This document shows positions 28,806-37,114 of a stretch of 46,144 nucleotides of DNA, one piece after another. The notes beneath the pieces were generated by a model. That model was given only the letters and a program-made list of their open reading frames with translations, was not told where the DNA came from and made no database searches. Source of the DNA: a virus; the IMG/VR virus record IMGVR_UViG_3300044611_000959, positions 1 to 46,144 of that record. One strand, 5' to 3'. Each line of letters opens with the position of its first letter. The first letter of the stretch is position 1. The translations under genes were made by a program, and so were the position numbers.

Positions 28806-29408
28806 TCAATCTGGAATCTCGGTTTCAAACTGGTCGGCCACCCTTGGAAGGATGGAGTAAGAGTTCAAAAGATGCCGTGTTTTGAAGTAAATTTGTAGAT
28901 CAATCGGAGCGTAAATCTCCGTGTTTGTTTCGAGAAGCGGTTTCAACGCTTTTCTTCGAACGAGATAGGCGTGAGTGCAAAGCGGATGGCAGCGAAAAAG
29001 ATTTTCAGCGACTTTCTCCTCAACCCTTCCGTTTGCGCAGCATGATCCAGCAAAAAGAATGTCCCAATCATTGGGAACATCTCGCAAAGCTTGTTGAAGC
29101 TTTGCGCGCCATTCGTCTCGAAGAACGATGTCGTCCTCAAAAATCATCCAGTAATCCGCATCAGTCTCGTCCATCTCAAGAGCAGACCAGAGCATGATGT
29201 GCGACATCGTGCATCCGACATGCTTCGGGCCAATTGATTCTGGGTTCTGAGGGTTGTCTTCTCCATACTTGATGGTTGCGATAAGCCCAGACTTTGCGCC
29301 GTTTAGACCATAGAAAAACCTGAACTGTTCGATTCCGGCTTTTTTGAGGCTCTCGGTGACAAAATCAATCCGCTTAGATCCGCGCTGAGTGATGACAATT
29401 GGAATCAT
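28806..29408 (-). CDS. Family 25-like glycosyltransferase
   Basis: A 200-residue protein with the layout of LPS-type (GT25) galactosyltransferases: IPIVITQRGSKRIDFVTESL, GCTMSHIMLWSALEMDETDA at 65-84, WMIFEDDIVLRDEW with the FEDD metal/nucleotide-sugar motif (E91-D93), and LCTHAYLVRRKALKPLLE. It should transfer a sugar to a glycan or protein. ATGA overlap with the upstream methyltransferase gene. Confidence 0.85.
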   Translation of the reverse strand: MIPIVITQRGSKRIDFVTESLKKAGIEQFRFFYGLNGAKSGLIATIKYGEDNPQNPESIGPKHVGCTMSHIMLWSALEMDETDADYWMIFEDDIVLRDEWRAKLQQALRDVPNDWDILFAGSCCANGRVEEKVAENLFRCHPLCTHAYLVRRKALKPLLETNTEIYAPIDLQIYFKTRHLLNSYSILPRVADQFETEIPD

Positions 29409-30028
29409 TTTTTAGTCTTCTGATAGATTGAAAACACGCTTTCTTTGAGGTCGTACCGTTGAATCAACGTGCAGTATTTTTCGGCAAAACGAATCGCGGT
29501 CTGCGTAGATTCCCAGTTTACGTCGTCCATGACCAGATAGCCGCCAACCTTCAGCTTCGGAAGCCAGTTGACGACATCGCTCGTAGACGGCCATTCAGCG
29601 TGATTGGCATCGATGTGAACCATGTCCATGTCCGGCAGAAATCGTGAAGCATCCCACGAAGACATGCGGCAGAACTGGATATTCTTAACGACCTGCGCAC
29701 GGACAGTATGGCCTACGAAAGCCTCATAATGACTGTCCAGATCGAGAGTTGACCACCACTCTTGATTGCTAGTGTTTTCGTCATCGATGCAGTCCTCTTT
29801 CTTCCAAGAATCGATAGCGTAAACGGTTCCACTGCCATTCATCTTGCAAGCTTTGGCAAGCGCGAGAGTGGATTTGCCCTCAAAAACGCCTACTTCAGCA
29901 ATTTTCTGAGGCTTCGAATCAAGAACAAGCTTTCCAATCTGATATCCTTTTTCGGCGTCGCACCAGCCGCCCATTTTTGGAAATTGATCGGAGATAAACT
30001 GCTTCAACAAGTAGTATTGATCGTTCAT
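29405..30028 (-). CDS. SAM-dependent methyltransferase (class I, CmcI/Methyltransf_24-like)
   Basis: A 207-residue Rossmann methyltransferase. The SAM-binding motif KIAEVGVFEGKSTLALAKA is at 42-60; VYAIDSWKKEDC gives the acidic end of strand 2; MDMVHIDANHAEWPSTSDVV and LKVGGYLVMDDVNWESTQTA fit the later strands. Similar methyltransferases occur in sugar- or antibiotic-tailoring clusters and probably methylate a sugar hydroxyl here. ATGA overlaps on both sides. Confidence 0.83.
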   Translation of the reverse strand: MNDQYYLLKQFISDQFPKMGGWCDAEKGYQIGKLVLDSKPQKIAEVGVFEGKSTLALAKACKMNGSGTVYAIDSWKKEDCIDDENTSNQEWWSTLDLDSHYEAFVGHTVRAQVVKNIQFCRMSSWDASRFLPDMDMVHIDANHAEWPSTSDVVNWLPKLKVGGYLVMDDVNWESTQTAIRFAEKYCTLIQRYDLKESVFSIYQKTKK

Positions 30029-30591
30029 TTTGGGTGAATGTAGGTGACTGATTTTTTGAACATTGGGCTAGTAAAGACTTTTATTACCGTGGAACGCGGA
30101 CAGCAAATAGGTTCAGCAACAATGCTCAACGGTCGATACTGACCATTCTTTATGTCATGCGATACCGCCGGATGCTCGTTCACGACAAGTGCTGACTTGT
30201 GGCGAGTAGAAATGATTTCGATAATCCTTTGGCACTCTGAAAAATCCAAGTGTTGGAGAACATCCTTGATGTGAACTAAGTCAAATGATTCATGGATATC
30301 TTCGATGTTTCCGGCGCTGATATCGGTTCCGAGCGGAGCCTTTGATTTCGCCAACGCAGTGGCAACCGGACTGACATCGATGCCTTTGTAGCGAACTCCA
30401 GAAAGGTCAATCATCGACATCAACTGCCAGTCGCCGCAGCCGATGTCCAAGATCGACTTGATCTTGTTTTCTCGAATAAACGAGTTGAGAAACTTGATGT
30501 ATTTTGCGGCGTTTTGAGCGTGTGAACCCGGTCCTGAGCCACCGCTCCATTCGTCTGTCAGGTAGATTCGATCAAAGATATTTTGAAGCAT
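30025..30591 (-). CDS. SAM-dependent methyltransferase (class I)
   Basis: A 188-residue methyltransferase with motif I SILDIGCGDWQLMSMIDLSG at 46-65, YKGIDVSPVATALAKSK (motif II), and ESFDLVHIKDVLQHLDFSEC (motif IV with a helix). The end (TVIKVFTSPMFKKSVTYIHP) completes the sheet. Only the core domain is present. It overlaps the upstream glycosyltransferase by 20 bases and is probably part of the same glycan-tailoring route. Confidence 0.82.
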   Translation of the reverse strand: MLQNIFDRIYLTDEWSGGSGPGSHAQNAAKYIKFLNSFIRENKIKSILDIGCGDWQLMSMIDLSGVRYKGIDVSPVATALAKSKAPLGTDISAGNIEDIHESFDLVHIKDVLQHLDFSECQRIIEIISTRHKSALVVNEHPAVSHDIKNGQYRPLSIVAEPICCPRSTVIKVFTSPMFKKSVTYIHPK

Positions 30592-31303
30592 GAAGGCAGT
30601 AGGTGTTTTCGCGTTTTAGAATCTGCTCTTCAGTGAGTGCGCGCATTTTCTCGTCGTGATAAGTACGCCATAAATGAGCAATGACGCATCCGTCGAGCGA
30701 ATGGATTCCTTTCCAATACTTCTCAGAACCGCAGTGCATAAATCCAAGCATTTCAAAGTCAACAGACTTTGCTAGACCGGGATTTTCCTGATGAATCTTG
30801 AGCGGATACTGAACAGAAATTTCATTCCATCCTCCTCCGTCAAACTCCTGCCATTTCTGAAGCCACTTCCATTGGAATCGGCTGTGCATCTGCGAGAACA
30901 TGACCGCGTTGCAAAGGCCAATCGTCGGATCGTTATCGCAGAATTCGCGGCCAATGACAGTGTCGTGGTTCAGCCAATCTTCGGGAAATGGAGCAACCGT
31001 GATGGTGTCGGTGTCAGCGTAAACACCACCCATCGCGTAAAGAACCGTGTGGCGAATCAGATCGGCACGATGCTGATGCTTTGGAACATTGCTCCCATTC
31101 CACGTTTTAGGGTTTCCAATTGGCATCACGCGAACTGGAACCTTCGCCTTGAGCTTTTCCCACTGTTCGCCGGTTGGTTCTTCAGGACTCCATAAAAAAA
31201 CGCTCCAGTCGGGATTATTCATCCAAGCTGAAGCGATTGCTACACGTTCACAAATATTGAAACCGTCATCGTGAAGACCGTGAACGAAGTGTATGTTTTT
31301 CAT
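30572..31303 (-). CDS. Glycosyltransferase with DXD motif (GT32-like)
   Basis: A 243-residue protein: MKNIHFVHGLHDDGFNICER, IASAWMNNPDWSVFLWSPEE, HRADLIRHTVLYAMGGVYAD followed by TDTITVAPFPEDW. The latter is the signature of OCH1/GT32-type sugar transferases, with D97-x-D99 for Mn/UDP- or GDP-sugar binding. The C-terminal HCGSEKYWKGIHSLDGCVIA and HLWRTYHDEK fit this family. It is coupled by ATGA to the portal gene, so it is transcribed with packaging genes. Confidence 0.87.
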   Translation of the reverse strand: MKNIHFVHGLHDDGFNICERVAIASAWMNNPDWSVFLWSPEEPTGEQWEKLKAKVPVRVMPIGNPKTWNGSNVPKHQHRADLIRHTVLYAMGGVYADTDTITVAPFPEDWLNHDTVIGREFCDNDPTIGLCNAVMFSQMHSRFQWKWLQKWQEFDGGGWNEISVQYPLKIHQENPGLAKSVDFEMLGFMHCGSEKYWKGIHSLDGCVIAHLWRTYHDEKMRALTEEQILKRENTYCLHASKYL

Positions 31304-33549
31304 CCCTGACGCGACAAGTTGGATTCCGCAGTTGCGTTCGCACGCTGAATATCAGCGGTTGTCTTTGCATTTCGGCGCGACAAATCTGCCATCGCCTTAG
31401 TGTTCTGACGCTGAATGTTGGCCATAGTCTCGGCGTTCTGGCGAGCGATTTTCGATTGAACCTCCGCGTTCATCACAGCGGTACGAGGATCGGAGCCTTG
31501 CTGAATCGCCTGAGCCTGCTGCTGCTGAGCCATCGCTTGCTGCTGCTCTTGGAGCATCTGACCAAGCTGCTTGATAGTCTCGCCAAGCATTCCGAGCTGC
31601 TGGACGTACGCATCGACCTGCTGCTTGCGCGACGGATCGGTTGCGAGCCTCTGGATGTGCTGCTGAACATGCTGACCAATACCCTGCATGAAGAGCATGA
31701 TTTCCTCTGGGTTTCCGCCACCTTGAAGCGATGACGCCGCTTCATTCGCCGCGCCAAGGTGAGTCTCGATGTGGATGATCTGATTCTGCGTATCGGTGAC
31801 GAGCGGCATATTGCCCTGACGCAGCGAGGCGTGTTCGAGAACGGCCAGAGCGGCTTGATCCTGCGTACGAGACGACTGGAGCTGAGAGGGCAGATAACGA
31901 TCCACCATCTGTTGGCCAACCTGTGCGGCAATATAGTCCTTGAGCAGGTTAATTTTGCCTCCCTCTGGAAGCGAACCGGACAACTGGAGAAGCGAACCAA
32001 GAAGCTGTTGCTTAGCAAACTGTGAACCTTGGCCCACAGTCCTAGTCGCCTCAACGTAGTCGATATCCATCATCGCCTGCACAGGAACGCCGCGCTCTTT
32101 GCATCGACGCTGGAACTCGATGGCGTCCTTATCGGACTTCGTAATCGGGTTAAGATTAGGATTCGAAGCGCGGTTGTACCGTTCCTCAAAGAAGGAATCG
32201 AGCTGAGTGTAATACCGGCTCAACTGCGTCTTACCGATTGCGGACTGCTGCGAGACGATGGCGTTGACTTCCGTCGCCGTCCGTGGATTACCAACGGGCT
32301 TGTTGAGCGATTGGCGATACTGAGAGAGATTGCCTTGAAGAACATTTTCAAGGTCCGCATTGACCGCCATTGGAGCATCCAGAACTCCAGCAATATTCTG
32401 CTGAACGACTTCGTAATCTGGCGGAAGAATGGCATACGGTCCTTGCTGTACGACGCTTGTCTTGCTTAGTGCATTGGCGTTCAGGGGTCGGAATAGAATC
32501 TGAGTCCTCGCAAACGCGCTATCTACCATTGAGCAGCGAAGGCGATTCTTGAGTTCCATCGGCTGAAGCATCTTGATGCCCAAGCCCTTAACGCCGTGAT
32601 GCTCGCCGTCGCCACGGTCGTAGTACATCGGATGAATGACCTGCTCCCACCGGCTGAACCGGCGAAGCTTGCGATACATGAAGTCTTCGCTGTCGCGTTC
32701 GTCGATGATTACATGGCTGATCTGACCATCGAATTCCTTGTAGAAAACGTGGCACATCAAGACCACCTCGGAACGAGCGGAAAACGTGATGTCGTTCGAG
32801 CGAAGCTGCTTCTGGAAGAACTCCCAGTCGTACTGAACACCTGAGCGATACGGCTCGGGCATCGCCGCACGAATGCGCTCACGGACATAATCGACATCCC
32901 AACCGGAAGCTTTTGCCGCTTTTTCGTCTTGGATCTTCTCGAACAGATCATCCACGCCCATGCGCGTACGGACGCAGGCTACCTTCCAGTCGCTCACGTT
33001 TGACTTAGTGCCGTCTGGGACAAGCAGATCCGTCGCCATGATGGCTTTGCAGCGCCAGTTGGTATTGTCTTCGAAGATCAGCGGACCATCGCCAATGAGG
33101 ACCATCTCACGCTGCGAGAGCTGCATGATGTAGTCGAAGTCCTTGTCGAGCTTTTGGAGCCGGTCAAACTCTTCGGTGATGATCTTTGACCATTCCTCCC
33201 GCTTATCCATGTCATTACCGTACGCGGTACGAATGTTCGTGTAGGTCGGAACCTCGGCGAACACGTCGTAGAAGGCGGACATCGCCAGCGTAAGGAACGC
33301 TTCCGACTCGCGGAAGTTGACGTTGGTGCGGAACGCTTGGTTGTTGCGGCGCAGTTCTGCTGGATTGTACGGAGGATTCCCATCGACCAGACCGCGCAGC
33401 TTGGCTCGCGTACTATTACGCAGCTCATCGGCCATGATAAGCTTCTGGAAGATTTCGCGAGCGGATGCCGCGTCGGCTATGCGCGTTTCAGGCGCTTTGC
33501 CGTCTTCGTTGATAGTTTCAAGCGGCAGTTGGGCTAGGTTTCCGTACAT
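31300..33549 (-). CDS. Portal protein
   Basis: A 749-residue portal of the podovirus type. The N-terminal half has ADAASAREIFQKLIMADELR, NNQAFRTNVNFRESEAFLTL, LSQREMVLIGDGPLIFED and RRFSRWEQVIHPMYYDRGDG; the central region contains VEVNAIVSQQSAIGKTQLS-like text and the clip/crown helices. The last 150 residues are Gln/Ala-rich coiled coil (QQQQAMAQQQQAQAIQQGSD, then MANIQRQNTKAMADLSRRNA), as in portals with extended barrel helices. It forms the dodecameric DNA gate at one capsid vertex. It overlaps the upstream zinc protein by 16 bases. Confidence 0.9.
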   Translation of the reverse strand: MYGNLAQLPLETINEDGKAPETRIADAASAREIFQKLIMADELRNSTRAKLRGLVDGNPPYNPAELRRNNQAFRTNVNFRESEAFLTLAMSAFYDVFAEVPTYTNIRTAYGNDMDKREEWSKIITEEFDRLQKLDKDFDYIMQLSQREMVLIGDGPLIFEDNTNWRCKAIMATDLLVPDGTKSNVSDWKVACVRTRMGVDDLFEKIQDEKAAKASGWDVDYVRERIRAAMPEPYRSGVQYDWEFFQKQLRSNDITFSARSEVVLMCHVFYKEFDGQISHVIIDERDSEDFMYRKLRRFSRWEQVIHPMYYDRGDGEHHGVKGLGIKMLQPMELKNRLRCSMVDSAFARTQILFRPLNANALSKTSVVQQGPYAILPPDYEVVQQNIAGVLDAPMAVNADLENVLQGNLSQYRQSLNKPVGNPRTATEVNAIVSQQSAIGKTQLSRYYTQLDSFFEERYNRASNPNLNPITKSDKDAIEFQRRCKERGVPVQAMMDIDYVEATRTVGQGSQFAKQQLLGSLLQLSGSLPEGGKINLLKDYIAAQVGQQMVDRYLPSQLQSSRTQDQAALAVLEHASLRQGNMPLVTDTQNQIIHIETHLGAANEAASSLQGGGNPEEIMLFMQGIGQHVQQHIQRLATDPSRKQQVDAYVQQLGMLGETIKQLGQMLQEQQQAMAQQQQAQAIQQGSDPRTAVMNAEVQSKIARQNAETMANIQRQNTKAMADLSRRNAKTTADIQRANATAESNLSRQG

Positions 33550-34163
33550 GGTCGTTTTTTCCAGCAGTGAGCCGGAAGGTTTTCGTTCTCTGTAGCGTCC
33601 GAGAATTTATGAAGGGTTTCAATGGGAAACCAAACCATGCTTCTGATAAAGCAACCGCAAAACTCGCAGCTTTGTAGGCTTTCGTCTACCGGAGTACTGC
33701 CGTGTTGAGAGAAAGTTTTGACAGCATCCTTTAGCACGCGAGCGTTGCATCCTGTGCATCCGAGTGGTTTTCGATTGTAAACGCAGGTCGAGCAGATGCT
33801 TGCGCGTCGATTTGCTTCCGCCTGATCCACCTTACCGCCGCCAACCGTAAGTCCGTGGAGAAGACTCATGCTGAACCGAATGACGTCTCCGATCTGAAGC
33901 GATTTACGTCCCTCTGGCTTGGGAACATTAACTTCGTTGTAAGAGCAATCGGCACCGTTACGACACGCATATTCGGTGATTAAATCGTCAAGGTTGCTCG
34001 GGATTTGAATCGCGTTTGCCGTGTAGTGATTGCGAACAAACTCATGGAGCTGCGCCCATGATCCTCCGGGTACTTCAATCCCAGTTTCAGGAATGCGGTA
34101 ATGCCATCCGCCGGGGATGACCATGTGTTCGTTCAAAACTTTGTAACCAGTGGTTTTGCTCAT
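33534..34163 (-). CDS. Cys-rich zinc-binding-like protein
   Basis: A 209-residue protein coupled to TerL by ATGA. The C-terminal half contains ICSTCVYNRKPLGCTGCNAR, then SLQSCEFCGCFIRSMVWFPI and AHCWKK, i.e. CxxC...CxxC...CxxC with late His/Cys, a treble or rubredoxin-like zinc module. The N-terminal part has GGWHYRIPETGIEVPGGSWA. Proteins of this kind between terminase and portal occur in some podoviruses; a packaging accessory is plausible but undefined. Confidence 0.65.
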   Translation of the reverse strand: MSKTTGYKVLNEHMVIPGGWHYRIPETGIEVPGGSWAQLHEFVRNHYTANAIQIPSNLDDLITEYACRNGADCSYNEVNVPKPEGRKSLQIGDVIRFSMSLLHGLTVGGGKVDQAEANRRASICSTCVYNRKPLGCTGCNARVLKDAVKTFSQHGSTPVDESLQSCEFCGCFIRSMVWFPIETLHKFSDATENENLPAHCWKKRPCTET

Positions 34164-35845
34164 GCTTCAATCGTTTCGTCGTAGTAAATTGAATCTGCGT
34201 CCTTCACTAGCTTTTCCCAGACCTTATCCATCTTCGTGAAGCGCGGCTCTAAAACAGCAGTTTTGCGGACTAGATCAAGCAAGACTACAGCAGCGTCGGC
34301 CAAATCAGGCGATTTTCCTGTCCGTTGCTTCATCACGGTCTTGGATTCGACCGATATCTTCCGCTTGGAATCATCGAACATACGGGCGCAAAACTCCTGC
34401 AACGTCTCGATATCCATGCCTCCAAGGCGCTCTTCAACGGCCCATTTACGCATCGAGAACCAGAGTTCCGTTACCTTTCTATCGTAAGCCTCATTGCATG
34501 GCCTACTGTCCTCGTCGCTGACAGGAATCGTTGATGGCGAGCCACCGAACTCAACGCGATGAATTACACCCCATTCGCGGGTCAAGATGTCGGCCAACCC
34601 ACCGCCTTCACCGCTTGAATCCAGACCAAATTTGTCCGGTGGAACGCCGCGCTTGTTGCATTCTTCTTTAACCCGATTGGCTATCTGGTAATGCACCGGC
34701 TCCGTAAGCTGAGCGTTGACGGATATGTGGATGATGTCCTGAAAAAGTATGCTGACCTTGTCGTTTGCGGTGCCAACCTTGGCAAAGCGAAGGATACATC
34801 TGTCGCCGCCAAAGCCCGGATCAAGACCGGCAACGATTTGGACATTGGTCGTAAACACCAAACTTTTTGTAGGTGTGTGCGTCTCAATCAGCGATTCGGA
34901 CAGAACCGTCTTGACCATGCCGTCCGGCGACCAGAATCCGCGTGTGTACTTCCAGAACGTAGGGCTTTGCTCGCCCTCATGCCGCATAGCCGATAACACC
35001 TGATCCTGAGTAATGAGGTACGGATACTTCGTTCGGCCCTCGCTGATGTTGGGCGACTTCATGCCGTCAAAGCGTCGGCACATCCCGCGTTCTGTCAGCC
35101 AATGCTGGTCTTCAATCGTTACACTGCGCCAGCCTTTTGCCGGTGTGCAGAAGCGTCCATGCGGATCAAACTTTGAGGCAGGGTTTCCAATGACCAACAT
35201 CTTGAACTCGCGGCAACCCTTAGAAAGGTTCGTACACGCTTCGAAAGCCGCTTCAGGCGTATCCGTAGCTTCGTCGATAATAACCATCACACGCTCGGCG
35301 TGGATGCCCTGAATGTTGGCTACAGCCTTCGATGTGTTGCCCTCGGCGACGGCGATAGCAGAAATGGAGTGTCGGTCGTCGCCTTTGATGGCTTGGAGAC
35401 TCATCTTCGAATCGACCATGTTTCCGGGGAATCCGCGTGATTTCCGAACAAGATCCTGAAGATTGGCCCACATACGCTTTCGGATCATCTTTGCCGTTGT
35501 AGACGTGAGAACAACGGTTGTCTTGGACGGGTTTGCCAGCCACCAAACAGTCGCAAAGAGCGTCGCGCCGAAAGTCTTTCCACTCGCACCGCAACCGGCC
35601 CATCCGACGTAGTCGTGTTCGCAAAGACCTTCGACTTGTGCTTCAAGCCACGGGTTCCAGCTCATCTTCGGCCATAACATTTTCGTGGCGTTACGAAAAT
35701 GATCGAAAGTACCCAGTCCGCCCTCATTCGGTTGGAGCCGATTTCTGAATGCGTAGAGTTCCAGTTCTAGGTCTGGAATCTTGACTGGGGAACGAATCCC
35801 GTACTTGTGGTCGATCAATGGATGCTCTGACACTTGCTCTGGCAT
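34160..35845 (-). CDS. terL: Terminase large subunit
   Basis: A 561-residue packaging motor starting at ATG 35845 (AAGG 7 bases upstream); alternatives are ATG 35860 and 35911, the last of which would overlap the divergent fibre gene. ATPase: GWAGCGASGKT (Walker A near 84-91), VMVIIDEATDTP (Walker B with Glu near 190), FKMLVIGNPASKFDP (coupling motif). Nuclease domain: IVAGLDPGFGGDRCILRFAK, PPDKFGLDSSGEGGGLADIL and SPDLADAAVVLLDLV with the three acidic positions. It cuts and translocates DNA into the prohead through the portal. Confidence 0.94.
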   Translation of the reverse strand: MPEQVSEHPLIDHKYGIRSPVKIPDLELELYAFRNRLQPNEGGLGTFDHFRNATKMLWPKMSWNPWLEAQVEGLCEHDYVGWAGCGASGKTFGATLFATVWWLANPSKTTVVLTSTTAKMIRKRMWANLQDLVRKSRGFPGNMVDSKMSLQAIKGDDRHSISAIAVAEGNTSKAVANIQGIHAERVMVIIDEATDTPEAAFEACTNLSKGCREFKMLVIGNPASKFDPHGRFCTPAKGWRSVTIEDQHWLTERGMCRRFDGMKSPNISEGRTKYPYLITQDQVLSAMRHEGEQSPTFWKYTRGFWSPDGMVKTVLSESLIETHTPTKSLVFTTNVQIVAGLDPGFGGDRCILRFAKVGTANDKVSILFQDIIHISVNAQLTEPVHYQIANRVKEECNKRGVPPDKFGLDSSGEGGGLADILTREWGVIHRVEFGGSPSTIPVSDEDSRPCNEAYDRKVTELWFSMRKWAVEERLGGMDIETLQEFCARMFDDSKRKISVESKTVMKQRTGKSPDLADAAVVLLDLVRKTAVLEPRFTKMDKVWEKLVKDADSIYYDETIEA

Positions 35846-35899
35846 AGTTTGGCCTTGCATTAGTTCTCGCTGGACTTGACGGTCTGGCAAAGGAAAAAT
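35846..35899. promoter_or_regulatory. Short divergent control region
   Basis: Only 54 bases separate the divergent starts of the leftward packaging operon and the rightward tail operon. It must contain both ribosome sites and probably both promoters, unless one of these operons begins elsewhere; no clear -35/-10 pair was seen. The rightward gene has AAAGGA five bases before its ATG. Confidence 0.4.
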
Positions 35900-37111
35900 A
35901 TGCCGTCGCAACTTGTTTCTTCAACCGGCTGTTGCCAGCCTTGCGATACCGTTCCGGTTGTCGTGAACGTCCCCGGACCACAGGGTGCTGCGGGTACTAA
36001 CGGAACGAACGGCGCGAACGGAGAAAATGCGTTCTCGTATACGACCGCGTCGTTTGTAGTTCCGACGTTTGGAGCATCGGTTGTCGTTGCGGTTGCGAAC
36101 ACTTCGTTTCTTCCAGAGTCGGTTGCTGGACAATTTTTTGTATCGGTTCAGGGATGCGGCTACTTGCAGGTTACATCGGTAGACGGTTTGCTGGTAACCC
36201 TACAAAACCCACTTGCAGGCGTTCTCGGAATCCCAAATGCGATTCCTACGACGGTGATTCCTATTGGTTCACTTATCACGCTGTCGGGTGCGATTGGCGC
36301 TACGGGTGCGGCTGGAGCCGCTGGCGGAGCATCCTCAGCAGCGACGTACATTGTTCGAACTCCCGACGCATCGGTTCCGAGTGCGACGGCGCTCAATTCG
36401 TTTTCATCTGGCTATCTCAAGACTCAAGGGTCGAGCGGATCTGGTTTTCTTTCGACCGTCGCAACGGTTCCTGTCGGCGACATCAGCGGCGTGTTGCCGG
36501 TTGCAAACGGTGGAACAAACCTATCGACCGTACCTACCAATGGCCAACTGCTCATTGGCAATGGAACGGGATACACGGTGGCAAGTCTGACCGCAGGCTC
36601 GAACATCACGATTACGCCGGGCGCAGGCACGATAAGCATCGCATCGACGGCCAGTGGAGCAGCGTTCAACTACGTCACGTTTACGCGGAGGGTGACTGGA
36701 ACCGGAGCATCCGCTCCGAATATTGTCGGTCCTACGGCTGGCAGCAATCCGTACAGCACAACGACTTACGGGTCCGCATCCTACGTCAGTCTTGATAGCG
36801 CATCAGGATTTACAGCATCGAGCGGTCGATTTACGGTTCCATACACCGGATACTACAGGATTGACGCATATTTCAACCTTGTAGCAGATACTTCTACTGC
36901 AAGCGTTACTGTTTACATCAGAAAAAACGGCTCAAATGTATTGTCGTCAAAATCTTTTAGTGTCACCAGCAGTGGATATCATCCGATTAGTTTGATGTAT
37001 ATTGATCAAGCATCTGCGATTACCGATTATTATGAAATAATTGTTGGAACTACGCAGACGCTGATTGTTGACAGCGGCTCTTCATTCTCTGTCCAGCGGA
37101 TTCAGGCTTAA
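35900..37111 (+). CDS. Collagen-like / C1q-like tail fibre protein
   Basis: A 403-residue virion protein starting at ATG 35900. The N-terminus has GCCQPCDTVPVVV and a short collagen-like tract (GPQGAAGTNGTNGANGENA). The middle is Gly/Thr/Val-rich with strand repeats (ISGVLPVANGGTNLSTVPTN, ITITPGAGTISIAS) typical of fibre stems. The C-terminal 120 residues (NYVTFTRRVTGTGASAPNIV and FTVPYTGYYRIDAYFNLVAD) resemble a TNF/C1q-type trimeric head, often the receptor-binding tip. Confidence 0.8.
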   Translation: MPSQLVSSTGCCQPCDTVPVVVNVPGPQGAAGTNGTNGANGENAFSYTTASFVVPTFGASVVVAVANTSFLPESVAGQFFVSVQGCGYLQVTSVDGLLVTLQNPLAGVLGIPNAIPTTVIPIGSLITLSGAIGATGAAGAAGGASSAATYIVRTPDASVPSATALNSFSSGYLKTQGSSGSGFLSTVATVPVGDISGVLPVANGGTNLSTVPTNGQLLIGNGTGYTVASLTAGSNITITPGAGTISIASTASGAAFNYVTFTRRVTGTGASAPNIVGPTAGSNPYSTTTYGSASYVSLDSASGFTASSGRFTVPYTGYYRIDAYFNLVADTSTASVTVYIRKNGSNVLSSKSFSVTSSGYHPISLMYIDQASAITDYYEIIVGTTQTLIVDSGSSFSVQRIQA

Positions 37112-37114
37112 ACC

